The notes under the pieces were generated by a model. The model did not search any database and was not told where the DNA came from. It worked only from the letters and a program-made list of their open reading frames with translations. Below, piece by piece: positions 18,492-26,513 of a stretch of DNA of 64,000 bases. The stretch spans positions 5,140,501 through 5,204,500 of the forward strand of contig NZ_CP121471.1 in NCBI RefSeq assembly GCF_033954835.1, written 5' to 3'. The DNA comes from Thiorhodovibrio frisius. Its GTDB lineage: Bacteria > Pseudomonadota > Gammaproteobacteria > Chromatiales > Chromatiaceae. The position numbers and the translations under genes are program-made. The stretch's first letter is position 1, and each line of letters opens with the position of its first letter.

Positions 18492-20105
18492 ATGGCGGAC
18501 ATGGGCAAGCACGGTACAACCTGGCGGTCGTTTTTTCTTCTCTACCCGCTTCTGGCGCTGGTTCCTGTTGCCATTGTGACCGGTTATAGCCTGTGGTCAT
18601 TCACCGACCGCCTGGAGGCGGTCAAGCGCAGCGAGCGCATTGCCGTCGATCTGGAGCGCGAAGCCGTAACCGCCCAACTCCAACCGGTGGCCAAAGACGT
18701 CTGCGTACTCGCACAACAAAACGAGCTTGCCACTTTGCTGCTTGGCGCCACCACCGAAGCCCGCCTGGCGATGGCCTCGGAGTATCTGGCGCTGGCGCGC
18801 AATTCCCACAACTACGATCAAATCCGCTATCTGGACGAAAGCGGCCAGGAGATCGTGCGGGTTAACCAGGGTGCTAGCGAATCTCTAATTGTCAGCGGAC
18901 CGGATTTGCAAAACAAATCTGGCCGCCCCTATTTCACCGAATCTCTGCCGCTACAGTCAGGGCAAGTCTACCTTTCACCGCTCGATCTCAACATCGAGCA
19001 CGGCCAGATCGAAACCCCCTACAAACCTATGATCCGCCTGGCCACTCCGGTCGAGGATAGCGCCGGGCGAAAACGCGGTGTCATTGTGATCAATTTGCTG
19101 GCTCAGGGCATACTCGATCAGGTGCAAGCCGCCGGGGACTTGAGCCCGGGCCAGGTCATGATGCTCAACGACCAAGGCTACTGGCTGATTACGCCCAATC
19201 CGCCGCCGGGCTGGGGGTTCATGTTCCCCGAGCGCGCCAAGATTCGGATGCCAGAACTTTACCCCGAGGTCTGGGCGCACATGAACCAGAACCACAGCGG
19301 CATGATTCATTCAGCGCAGGGCATTTTTACTTACGACCACTATAATCCGCTGGACCATATTGACGGTTGCTCGGAGCGTCCCGATGGCCTCGACGGCGCC
19401 ATCTCGACCACCGGCTATCCCTGGGTGCTGGTCTCGCACTTGCCGCAATCGGTGATCAACGGCTGGCGCCACGCGCTGATTGTGCGTGCGGTGCTCATTG
19501 GCGTTCCGGTGCTGGTGCTGCTGGCAATCGGCACCCGCTCCACATTGCTCGTCGTCGCCGAGCGCCGCCGTCACCGCGAACACCTCGAAGCCCTTGCGCG
19601 CTTCGACGCACTCACGGGCCTGGCAAATCGCGCCACCTTCGAAGAGGCTCTGCGCGAGGAACTCCAGCGCAGCGAGCGTCACCAGCGCCGCCTGGCGGTG
19701 CTTTATCTGGATCTCGACGGCTTTAAGGAGATCAACGACACTCAGGGGCACAAGAGGGGTGATGAGGTCCTGATAGAGGTCGCGCAGGTACTTAAGACCT
19801 GCTGCCGCGCCACCGACCTGGCCGCACGCCATGGTGGAGACGAGTTCGCGCTAATGCTCGCCGAGGTGGCCGATGCGAATGCGGCCACAGCCGTCGCGGA
19901 GAAGATCCGCTTGGCCATCGGGCAGTTGTCTTGGGACGGCTTGGGCGTGGGTGCCAGCATTGGCATTGCCCTCTGGCCCGACCACTGCCCGGATCAAAGC
20001 CCGGATCAAAGCCCAGGCCCCAGCCTTCTGCTGCACCTGGCCGATGAGGCCATGTACCATGCCAAATCCGACGGCAAGAACCGGATCAGGCTGGCCAACG
20101 CCTGA
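18492..20105 (+). CDS. Membrane-bound diguanylate cyclase with periplasmic sensor domain
   Basis: The protein has an N-terminal membrane helix (FFLLYPLLALVPVAIVTGYSLW), a periplasmic region of about 270 residues that looks like a double-Cache sensor (YLDESGQEIVRV, GRPYFTESL, GYPWVLVSHLPQ), a second membrane helix (AVLIGVPVLVLLAIG) and a GGDEF domain. The active site reads GGDEF intact, with the substrate-binding FDALTGLANR at the domain start. It should make cyclic di-GMP in response to a periplasmic ligand. I see no RxxD inhibitory site five residues before GGDEF. The ATG at 18492 gives a short cytoplasmic leader; a GTG at 18420 in the same frame is an alternative. It is divergent from the TIR gene with no operon partner. 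Confidence 0.85.
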   Translation: MADMGKHGTTWRSFFLLYPLLALVPVAIVTGYSLWSFTDRLEAVKRSERIAVDLEREAVTAQLQPVAKDVCVLAQQNELATLLLGATTEARLAMASEYLALARNSHNYDQIRYLDESGQEIVRVNQGASESLIVSGPDLQNKSGRPYFTESLPLQSGQVYLSPLDLNIEHGQIETPYKPMIRLATPVEDSAGRKRGVIVINLLAQGILDQVQAAGDLSPGQVMMLNDQGYWLITPNPPPGWGFMFPERAKIRMPELYPEVWAHMNQNHSGMIHSAQGIFTYDHYNPLDHIDGCSERPDGLDGAISTTGYPWVLVSHLPQSVINGWRHALIVRAVLIGVPVLVLLAIGTRSTLLVVAERRRHREHLEALARFDALTGLANRATFEEALREELQRSERHQRRLAVLYLDLDGFKEINDTQGHKRGDEVLIEVAQVLKTCCRATDLAARHGGDEFALMLAEVADANAATAVAEKIRLAIGQLSWDGLGVGASIGIALWPDHCPDQSPDQSPGPSLLLHLADEAMYHAKSDGKNRIRLANA

Positions 20106-20229
20106 TCAGGCCCGCCGGGGTCGCACCAGCTCGCCAACCTGCTGGCCAGGTCGCGCTGCTATGACCATGCAGGCGGTTACCACCGTACAAGTCATGCAGC
20201 TCATCCTCCGGACAGGATCGCGCAATCAG

Positions 20230-21993
20230 TCAATACTTGTAAGCCGTATCGATACGCGAGCGCGTCAAAACGCCGTAGATATGATCAATGCCCGGCGCCA
20301 GCGGCCGGCGCACATAGAGCGCCTGAGCACCGGTTGCTTCCAGAGCCACCACGGCCTCTTGCAGGCTTGCCTGTAAATGAATAGGGGCCAGTTCCAGGCG
20401 CTCGCCAGGAATCTCCAGCAGGTCGACACTGGCCGCGTCCGGGTTCTGCGACAGAAAGGTAGCAACCGCGATACCCGGCATCAGATAGGTGGGCTTGTCG
20501 GCCTTGTTCACAATGATCCAGTCAGGGCTGTCGACCACCAGTCGCTCGGCCTTGGCGCGGTCCAACTCGGCCAGCTGATGGACGAAACGGCGGTTCATCA
20601 CGCCACCGACAGCTTGGCGGCGCAACTCCCGGATTAGCGGATTGATGCGATAATCCAGACCATTGGCACGCAGCATGGTAATGAAGAGCGAATCCTTACC
20701 AAAGCCCTTGTAGCTCACCAGGGCCGCAATAATAATTGCCAGCATGCCTGGCATGATGACGCCTGGGCTATGCGTCAGCTCCACAATGGCGGTCAATCCC
20801 GCCAGCGGCGCCAGCAGACTGGCACCCATCATGGCACCCATGCCGAGCAGCACATAAAAACTCGCCGGCACCGCGCTAGCATCCAGAAATGGCGCCGCCA
20901 CCAGGGCTGTGAGATTCCCGATCACCGCCCCCATAAAAAGCGCCGGACCGATAGTGCCACCCGGAATACCCAACCCGATACTGGCCGAGGTGGCCATTAA
21001 TTTCATTGCCAACAACATCAGCAAGAATTCCCAGGCGAGATGCTCCTTCAGTAATTGGCCCAAAGAGTCGAACCCCAGCCCCATCACCTCTGGCATCAAG
21101 GCACCGCACAGCCCGGCAATCACACCCGCAAGCATCAGGCGCCAGAAAAACGGCAAAGCTTTCGCCGCGCCGGCAATACTCTGCACAGCCTGGGTATAAG
21201 CCGCCGATACCATGCCGGCCGCAATCCCCAGCAGAATGACGGGCATCAGATCCGCCACTGAGCCAACGACCGCTGGCGGCACCTCAAAGAACGGGTTGGC
21301 TCCAAAGACCGAGACAAACAGCCAGTCGGCGCTGGCAGCGGCGAGAATAATCGGAATGAAAGTCGCGATGCTGTATTCGAGCGCCAGCACCTCGAGCGCA
21401 AAAATCACCCCGGCCAATGGCGTATTGAAAGAGGCCGCAATGCCGGCCGCAGTACCGCAGGCCACCATGATGCGGATACTGTTATTTGGTAGTTCCAGCA
21501 ACTGCCCCAGCAGGCTGCCGCCGCTCGCCCCCAGATAGACATGCGGCCCTTCGCGCCCGACGGAATGCCCGCTGACAATCGCCACCGCGGCACCGACGAA
21601 TTGCAGCACAAAGCCCCGCAGAGTCAGGTGGCCCTGGTGGTATTCCATGCGCTCAAGCACCCGGGCCACGCCAAGCACCCGGATGCCATTGGAAAAGCGC
21701 AAGAATACGGCGGCGATAAGCAGAGCCCCGCCGAGAGGCAGCAGCAAGCGCGCAGCGATCGACAGGGCCTCGTAGTTCTCGCCATGGTGGGGCAGCATCA
21801 GCGCCTGCGTACCTTCGACCGCAAGGCGAAAACCAATGATGACCACACCCGTAGTCAGACCGGTCAGAATACCGAAAAGAGCATGCCAGAGAAGGGCGTC
21901 CGGACGGGCAATTTGCAGCCGCATGCGATCAAGCAGCGCATCGGGAGCGGGGCGAAGACGACGCCAGAATTGGGCCAGATGGGAGCTGGACAT
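20230..21993 (-). CDS. CLC-family chloride channel/transporter with C-terminal CBS-like region
   Basis: This 587-residue membrane protein carries the CLC signatures GHSVGREGPHVYLGASGG, whose glutamate is the gate, and GIPGGTIGPALFMGAVIG, together with about ten or more hydrophobic helices spanning residues 35-430. The C-terminal 130 residues are soluble and resemble a CBS pair (ALYVRRPLAPGIDHIYGVLTRSRID). CLC proteins move chloride, some in exchange for protons; which mode applies cannot be told here. The gene is monocistronic and converges on the diguanylate cyclase. A hairpin (TAGCCGC/GCGGCTA) lies just upstream at 22007-22024. Confidence 0.88.
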   Translation of the reverse strand: MSSSHLAQFWRRLRPAPDALLDRMRLQIARPDALLWHALFGILTGLTTGVVIIGFRLAVEGTQALMLPHHGENYEALSIAARLLLPLGGALLIAAVFLRFSNGIRVLGVARVLERMEYHQGHLTLRGFVLQFVGAAVAIVSGHSVGREGPHVYLGASGGSLLGQLLELPNNSIRIMVACGTAAGIAASFNTPLAGVIFALEVLALEYSIATFIPIILAAASADWLFVSVFGANPFFEVPPAVVGSVADLMPVILLGIAAGMVSAAYTQAVQSIAGAAKALPFFWRLMLAGVIAGLCGALMPEVMGLGFDSLGQLLKEHLAWEFLLMLLAMKLMATSASIGLGIPGGTIGPALFMGAVIGNLTALVAAPFLDASAVPASFYVLLGMGAMMGASLLAPLAGLTAIVELTHSPGVIMPGMLAIIIAALVSYKGFGKDSLFITMLRANGLDYRINPLIRELRRQAVGGVMNRRFVHQLAELDRAKAERLVVDSPDWIIVNKADKPTYLMPGIAVATFLSQNPDAASVDLLEIPGERLELAPIHLQASLQEAVVALEATGAQALYVRRPLAPGIDHIYGVLTRSRIDTAYKY

Positions 21994-22310
21994 GAATGAG
22001 GGATAATAGCCGCTCAGGCGGCTAGCAGCCAGGCTGCCTGAAAACCCTGGTCACTCACCGTATCGCCAGGAGGCCTTATCACTAAGATGCCTTGTCACGA
22101 AGAGGCACTGCCCGAGATTGACTCAGAATCAAGCCTGGGCAGGCTGGAATCAGGCCGGGATAAGGTAGGAGTGGAACAAATAGCATGCGGCGCGCCCGGA
22201 AACGGATCAAATCCAGGCGCGCCTTTTGGAGTGCTATCATCCGCCGTGCAATCGGCCGCGGCGGGTCGATCCCGGTCAAATAATCAGCTTGAGCTGATCA
22301 ACCTGGTTGG
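21994..22310. other. Intergenic region between the CLC gene and the H-NS-like gene
   Basis: No gene supported. It holds a 7-base-stem hairpin with a 4-base loop at 22007-22024, just before the CLC start, and the probable terminator of the H-NS-like gene at 22283-22298. Confidence 0.4.
22276..22298 (-). terminator. Probable Rho-independent terminator of the H-NS-like gene
   Basis: On the minus strand, 12 bases after the stop codon, a perfect 7-base stem (ATCAGCT/AGCTGAT) with a 2-base loop is followed by TTATTTG. The U-tract is short, so strength is uncertain. Confidence 0.5.
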
Positions 22311-22691
22311 TCAGGAATCCGCATGCATGTAATCTTGCTTGTAGCGCTCCCGATCACCTTTTTCTGCCGGATTTAGGCCAACAGCGGCCATGCGCTCTTT
22401 CATCCAGCTCGGCAGGGGCCCGCGCACATAAACAAAGCTTGAATCCGCATTATCGACATAGCGCGGATAGGATCGCGCCCCACCCGCACGACGGGTCGTG
22501 CGACGGCCGGCGAAGGCATCCGCAATCTCGCCAATGTTAAACCCTTCTTCCTTGATTTTTTGCTTGAATTCGGAAATAAGCTCCGCCTTGCGCTGATCGC
22601 GTTTGGCGGCGATGACGCGCTCGACTTCTTTCTGCTCGGCCTCAAGGGATTCTAGTTTGGCCCTGAGTTCGGTATATTCCATTTCGTCCAT
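22311..22691 (-). CDS. H-NS-family nucleoid-associated protein
   Basis: This 126-residue protein has an N-terminal coiled coil (about 4-60) for oligomerisation and a short C-terminal domain with YVDNADSSFVYVRGPLPSWM, which fits the H-NS family pattern of tyrosine, small residues, glycine and P-x-W in place of the classical Y.D....W.G.GR.P.W core. A basic stretch (GRRTTRRAGGARSYPR) lies before it and could contact the minor groove. The ATG at 22691 removes a non-conserved leader. H-NS proteins silence AT-rich acquired DNA; the less GC-rich polysaccharide island further along would be an obvious target, though nothing here proves it. Confidence 0.75.
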   Translation of the reverse strand: MDEMEYTELRAKLESLEAEQKEVERVIAAKRDQRKAELISEFKQKIKEEGFNIGEIADAFAGRRTTRRAGGARSYPRYVDNADSSFVYVRGPLPSWMKERMAAVGLNPAEKGDRERYKQDYMHADS

Positions 22692-22810
22692 TATTGCTTG
22701 CTCTCTCTTGTGTGAGTCCGCGAAAAATAAGTCTTTTCGGGCTAGCGAAGCGCCAGGGGACAACCTAAGGGAGATAACCCAATTGCGCAGCGCTTTGCCG
22801 TTAGGTCGCT

Positions 22811-22841
22811 ATTATAGCCGGCACCTATGGTTGATTGGCAA
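22811..22841 (-). promoter_or_regulatory. Putative promoter of the H-NS-like gene, with 13-base direct repeats
   Basis: On the minus strand a perfect TATAAT lies at 22816-22811 and TTGCCA at 22841-22836, with a rather long 19-base spacer. The -35 lies in one of two copies of a 13-base direct repeat (22829-22841 and 22843-22855). The layout suggests a regulator site, possibly autoregulation. Confidence 0.4.
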
Positions 22842-23277
22842 GGGTTGATTGGCAAAATGAAATGAAAATAGGCAAATTAACCATCAGTTGAGCATGGATA
22901 CCAAACCCATGGCACCGGCTCCAACACTTCCGCATTATCTGCTTTTCGCGGTTTTCTCCCCCTCTTTTGCCTGCCACTAAGTACAGAGCAAATCAGCAGG
23001 CATCCACCCTGGTGCGGATTATCATTGCGCATCCCGCCCCATGACTCAGAGACTCTTTCATCATCACGGCCAGCTCACCCTAAAACAGCCGCTTCATTCT
23101 CCATGGCGGCCGGGACCAGGAGCGTTACGGTGAAGCCGCAGATTCACTCTCCAGGGTGGCCCGGAGCATGAACACTAGCAACGCGCTGGCAAAAACCCTG
23201 TCGACGCACGCCATACTCCGTCCGGCCACCTGCTTCTTTCTTCAACTCAATACCGCACAACAGACCCATAAACCTCC
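22842..23277. other. Intergenic region upstream of modD
   Basis: About 430 bases between divergent genes. I see no tRNA, riboswitch or supported gene. Frames through the last 120 bases lack family features. Confidence 0.35.
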
Positions 23278-24144
23278 ATGCCAGCATTATCCATCCCACC
23301 CGCCGCGCAGCCTGTGTTGGGCGATGCGGCGCTTCATTCCTTATTGGAAGAAGACGCGCCCTATGGCGATCTCACCACCGAGTCCCTCGGCATTGGTAGC
23401 GCATCCGGTTGTATCCGCTTCTTTGTGCGCGACCCAATGCGGGTTTGCGGCACCGAGGAGGCCGCGCGCATGTTCGAGTTGTGCGGAGCCCGCAGCCGCC
23501 TGGTCACAGCCTCCGGCCAGCAGGGCGCTGCCGGCACCCTGTTGCTTGAAGCCGAGGGCAAGGCCGGCGCTCTGCACCGAGGCTGGAAAGCCGCCCAAAC
23601 CCTGGTGGAATGGTGCTCGGGCATCAGCACTAGCGCCGCTGAGATCACTGCCGCTGCGCGCCGCGGGCACCCACAGGCGCTGGTAGCCGGCACGCGCAAG
23701 AATGTCCCGGGTAATCGGCGCCTTGCGGCCAAGGCATTTGTATCAGGTGGCGCGGTGATGCACCGCCTGGGCCTGTCGGAGACCTTGCTGGTCTTTGCCG
23801 AGCATCGCGCTTTTCTTGGAGATGAGCGCCCGGCACAGACGCTTGAGCGCCTGCGCCACCACTGCCCAGAGAAGCGCGTGGTGGTGGAGGTGAGCAGCCT
23901 GGAAGAGGCTCTGCGCTGGTGCGAGGCGGACGTGCTGCAACTCGAGAAATTTCCGCCTGAGTTGGTTGCCCAAACCCGCGCCGCTTTGCGCGAGCGCGGG
24001 GCCCCAGCCCTGGTTGCTGCCGCCGGCGGCATTCATGCAGCCAATGCCGAAGACTACGCCCGTGCCGGGGCGCATTTGCTGGTGACCACGGCGCCGCATC
24101 TGGCGCCGCCGCGCGATGTTCAGGTGCGTTTCGAGGCGCCGTAA
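23278..24144 (+). CDS. modD: ModD protein (nicotinate-nucleotide pyrophosphorylase-like, molybdenum locus)
   Basis: This 288-residue protein belongs to the NadC/ModD superfamily. LLEEDAPYGDLTTESLGI near the N-terminus and GTRKNVPGNRR in place of NadC's GTRKTTPG point to ModD rather than NadC. The phosphoribosyltransferase barrel residues are present (ASGQQGAAGTL, EVSSLEEALRW, AAAGGIHAANAEDYARAGAHLLVTTAPH). ModD genes accompany molybdate transport genes in many phototrophs and nitrogen fixers; the exact reaction is not settled. No mod transporter gene is in the window. Its 3' end overlaps the convergent DnaJ-related gene by 25 bases. Confidence 0.85.
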   Translation: MPALSIPPAAQPVLGDAALHSLLEEDAPYGDLTTESLGIGSASGCIRFFVRDPMRVCGTEEAARMFELCGARSRLVTASGQQGAAGTLLLEAEGKAGALHRGWKAAQTLVEWCSGISTSAAEITAAARRGHPQALVAGTRKNVPGNRRLAAKAFVSGGAVMHRLGLSETLLVFAEHRAFLGDERPAQTLERLRHHCPEKRVVVEVSSLEEALRWCEADVLQLEKFPPELVAQTRAALRERGAPALVAAAGGIHAANAEDYARAGAHLLVTTAPHLAPPRDVQVRFEAP

Positions 24145-24797
24145 CCGGCGCTGCGCTCAAGCACCTGCTTGGCCGACATCAGGCGGCTAAAGGAGTCTGC
24201 ATCGCCGCCGCGATCGGGGTGCAGGCGCATGGCCAGCTCCCGATAACGCCGTCGCACCGCCTGTGCATCGACGGGATCAGCCAACCCGAGCACGGCCAAA
24301 GCGGCCGCACGACTTTCTAACGCAAAATAGCGCATCCAGAAATCCCCCAGCCAGTCGGCAACCTGCTGCGCATCCGTGGTTGCCAGTTGGTGAATGTCGA
24401 GATAATAGGCGCGTAATGGATCGGGACGCGCCAATGCCCGTGACTGCGATGAGCCGCCCGCGCCGCCAGGTCGCAGCGCAATGCAGAGCGTATCGATTTC
24501 AAGCCAGGCGACACCAGCCTCTGCCAGCCGGTCACGCAAGCGATAGAGCGCATTGAACAACAGAAAATGCGCGTGAAAAAGTGCCAATTCACTGCGAAAG
24601 GGCGCGCTCGCGAAAGATGCCTGGTGCTTTTGTGCAAGCACCCGCAGAAGATCGTACTCACTGATACCCTCGGGATGTTTCTTGAGAATATTGAGCAGCA
24701 GGGTTAGCGTCTCATCCGCCAGCTCGGCGCAGTCCTGACGGGCACTTAGCTGTTCATCTTCATATTGTAACTCAAAAGACGCCATGGTTTCATTCAT
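24120..24797 (-). CDS. DnaJ-related protein with C-terminal J domain
   Basis: This 225-residue protein has a conserved N-terminal helical region ([20 protein letters not shown]), typical of the proteobacterial DNAJ-related family, and a C-terminal J domain whose HPD motif is intact ([19 protein letters not shown]). It would stimulate DnaK ATPase for a specific client. The frame continues upstream to 25241, but that part is antisense to the decarboxylase gene. The ATG at 24797, or a second at 24785, begins the conserved part. No strong ribosome site is seen. Confidence 0.85.
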   Translation of the reverse strand: MNETMASFELQYEDEQLSARQDCAELADETLTLLLNILKKHPEGISEYDLLRVLAQKHQASFASAPFRSELALFHAHFLLFNALYRLRDRLAEAGVAWLEIDTLCIALRPGGAGGSSQSRALARPDPLRAYYLDIHQLATTDAQQVADWLGDFWMRYFALESRAAALAVLGLADPVDAQAVRRRYRELAMRLHPDRGGDADSFSRLMSAKQVLERSAGYGASKRT

Positions 24798-24944
24798 AAT
24801 ATTTCGCGACCAGATCAGGAGTCCCCTTTGCGGCCGGTTCGGCAATACGAGTTGCTCCGCAAGCGCTATACTCATCAAGCCGAGACCAAAACGCCTCGCG
24901 CAACCTGCCGAAGACCTGACCCCGATTCGACTGATCTTGCATCT

Positions 24945-25901
24945 ATGACATACTCCCTGCGCAAACGCATCCTCGTCACCGGCGGCGCCGGCTTTCTCGG
25001 CAGCCACCTCTGCCAGCGCCTGCTTGCCGAGGGCCATGACGTGATCTGTGTCGATAATTTCTTCACCGGCACCAAGGACAACATCGCCCAGCTGCTCGAT
25101 AACCCTTACTTCGAGTTGATGCGCCACGATGTGACCTTCCCGCTCTATTTGGAGGTCGATGAGATCTACAATCTCGCCTGTCCGGCATCGCCGATCCATT
25201 ATCAGTTTGACCCCGTGCAGACCACCAAAACCAGCGTGCATGGGGCGATTAACATGCTCGGCTTGGCGAAGCGCTTAAAGGCCAAGATATTCCAGGCATC
25301 GACCAGTGAGGTCTACGGCGACCCCACAATCCACCCGCAGCCTGAGAGCTATTGGGGCAACGTCAACCCCAACGGCCCGCGCTCCTGCTATGACGAAGGC
25401 AAGCGCTGCGCCGAAACGCTGTTTTTCGACTACCGCCGCCAGCATGGTTTACGGGTCAAGTTGGCGCGCATCTTTAACACCTATGGCCCCCGAATGCACC
25501 CCAACGATGGTCGCGTGGTGTCAAACTTCATCGTCCAGGCGCTGCGTGGCGAGCCGATCACGCTCTACGGCAATGGCACCCAGACGCGATCATTCTGCTA
25601 TGTCGACGATTTGATCGAGGGATTCATCAGGCTGATGGACAGTCCCGATGCACTCGCTGGTCCGATCAATCTTGGCAATCCGGGGGAATTCACCATGATC
25701 GAACTGGCCGAGACAATTCGCGACCTAACCGGCTCGCAATCGCCACTGGTACATGAGGCCCTGCCAACAGATGACCCAAGACAGCGGCAGCCAGACATTG
25801 CCCTCGCACGCTCGGCGCTCGACTGGGAGCCAAGGGTAGCGCTTCGGGAAGGATTAAAGCCGACCATCGACTACTTCGAGCAATTGCTGCGGCTGGGTTA
25901 G
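24945..25901 (+). CDS. UDP-glucuronate decarboxylase (UDP-xylose synthase) family SDR
   Basis: This 318-residue protein is an extended short-chain dehydrogenase. It has the NAD-binding [14 protein letters not shown], the UXS-type [28 protein letters not shown], the catalytic SCYDEGKR (Tyr-x3-Lys) and [22 protein letters not shown]. Members convert UDP-glucuronate to UDP-xylose by oxidation, decarboxylation and reduction. Length is normal for the family. The ATG at 24945 starts six codons before the Rossmann strand; a longer frame from 24828 lacks conservation. Its TAG stop lies exactly on the junction with a 5'-truncated Rpn gene copy, so the stop may have been supplied by that insertion. Confidence 0.9.
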   Translation: MTYSLRKRILVTGGAGFLGSHLCQRLLAEGHDVICVDNFFTGTKDNIAQLLDNPYFELMRHDVTFPLYLEVDEIYNLACPASPIHYQFDPVQTTKTSVHGAINMLGLAKRLKAKIFQASTSEVYGDPTIHPQPESYWGNVNPNGPRSCYDEGKRCAETLFFDYRRQHGLRVKLARIFNTYGPRMHPNDGRVVSNFIVQALRGEPITLYGNGTQTRSFCYVDDLIEGFIRLMDSPDALAGPINLGNPGEFTMIELAETIRDLTGSQSPLVHEALPTDDPRQRQPDIALARSALDWEPRVALREGLKPTIDYFEQLLRLG

Positions 25902-26154
25902 CCAGGCCCGGGCCGTCATCGGCATTCACCTGCTCGACTTCGAGCCGTTCACAGAGAATAAAGAGCAACGCCAACAAACGCATTGGCGGTTTGAATTCCG
26001 CGACCGGCGCTTGCCCGATGTGCGCTTAAGCGATCAACTGATCATGCACATCATCGAACTTCCCAAAGCCGACCGGCTCAGACTAACGAGCCGACAGGAA
26101 GCCGACCTACAAGCCTGGATCAAATTCTTCAAACACTGGCAAGAGGACACCACC
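25900..26154 (+). pseudogene. Rpn nuclease gene copy A, 5'-truncated remnant
   Basis: From 25900 the frame reads [23 protein letters not shown] and continues in frame into the C-terminal ORF. It corresponds to roughly residue 114 onward of the intact copy at 33755-34705. The whole PD-(D/E)XK core is missing, and the break coincides with the stop of the decarboxylase gene. No start codon with a ribosome site serves this part. Confidence 0.75.
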
Positions 26155-26487
26155 ATGAGTGCCATTGACTCCGCCCCCGTCCAAGATGCCTGGGCCGACC
26201 TCAAACGCATCAGCGCCGACGAGGATGAACGCTACCGCGCACTAGCCCGCGAACGCGCGCTGAGCGACGCGGTAACCGAACGCAACTTCGCGTTGCGCGA
26301 AGGCCGACAGGAAGGCCGAAAGCAAGGGCAAGCCGCCTTATTGCAGCGCCTATTAGCCAAGCGCTTCGGTCCTCTCGACGACAGCACCCAATCGCGCTTA
26401 CAAACAGCAACCCAAGAGCAACTCGAACACTGGAGCGAACGCATCCTCGACGCACCCACGCTCAGCGCCGTTTTCGACCAGCATTAA
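26155..26487 (+). CDS. Rpn C-terminal (DUF4351-like) protein, copy A; possible orphan intragenic antitoxin
   Basis: This 110-residue ORF starts at an ATG with AAGAGG eight bases upstream. It equals the C-terminal third of the Rpn copies: an acidic helical stretch (RISADEDERYRALARERALSDAVTERNFALREG), a short Arg/Gly/Gln linker, and a DUF4351-like tail (AKRFGPLDDSTQSRLQTATQEQLEHWSERILDAPTL). The nuclease core is absent. E. coli Rpn nucleases are known to carry an intragenic antitoxin translated from an internal start; the same arrangement is inferred here. It lies 26 bases before a TPR/glycosyltransferase-like gene. It could equally be a decaying remnant. Confidence 0.55.
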   Translation: MSAIDSAPVQDAWADLKRISADEDERYRALARERALSDAVTERNFALREGRQEGRKQGQAALLQRLLAKRFGPLDDSTQSRLQTATQEQLEHWSERILDAPTLSAVFDQH

Positions 26488-26513
26488 AGGGGATCCCCCT
26501 GAAACAGCCACCC

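Noticed and set aside
23156-23686. Frame overlapping the start of modD
   Set aside because: Arginine/proline-rich shadow of the GC-rich modD gene in another frame.
24798-25241. N-terminal extension of the DnaJ-related frame
   Set aside because: It is antisense to the decarboxylase gene, whose coding evidence is strong.
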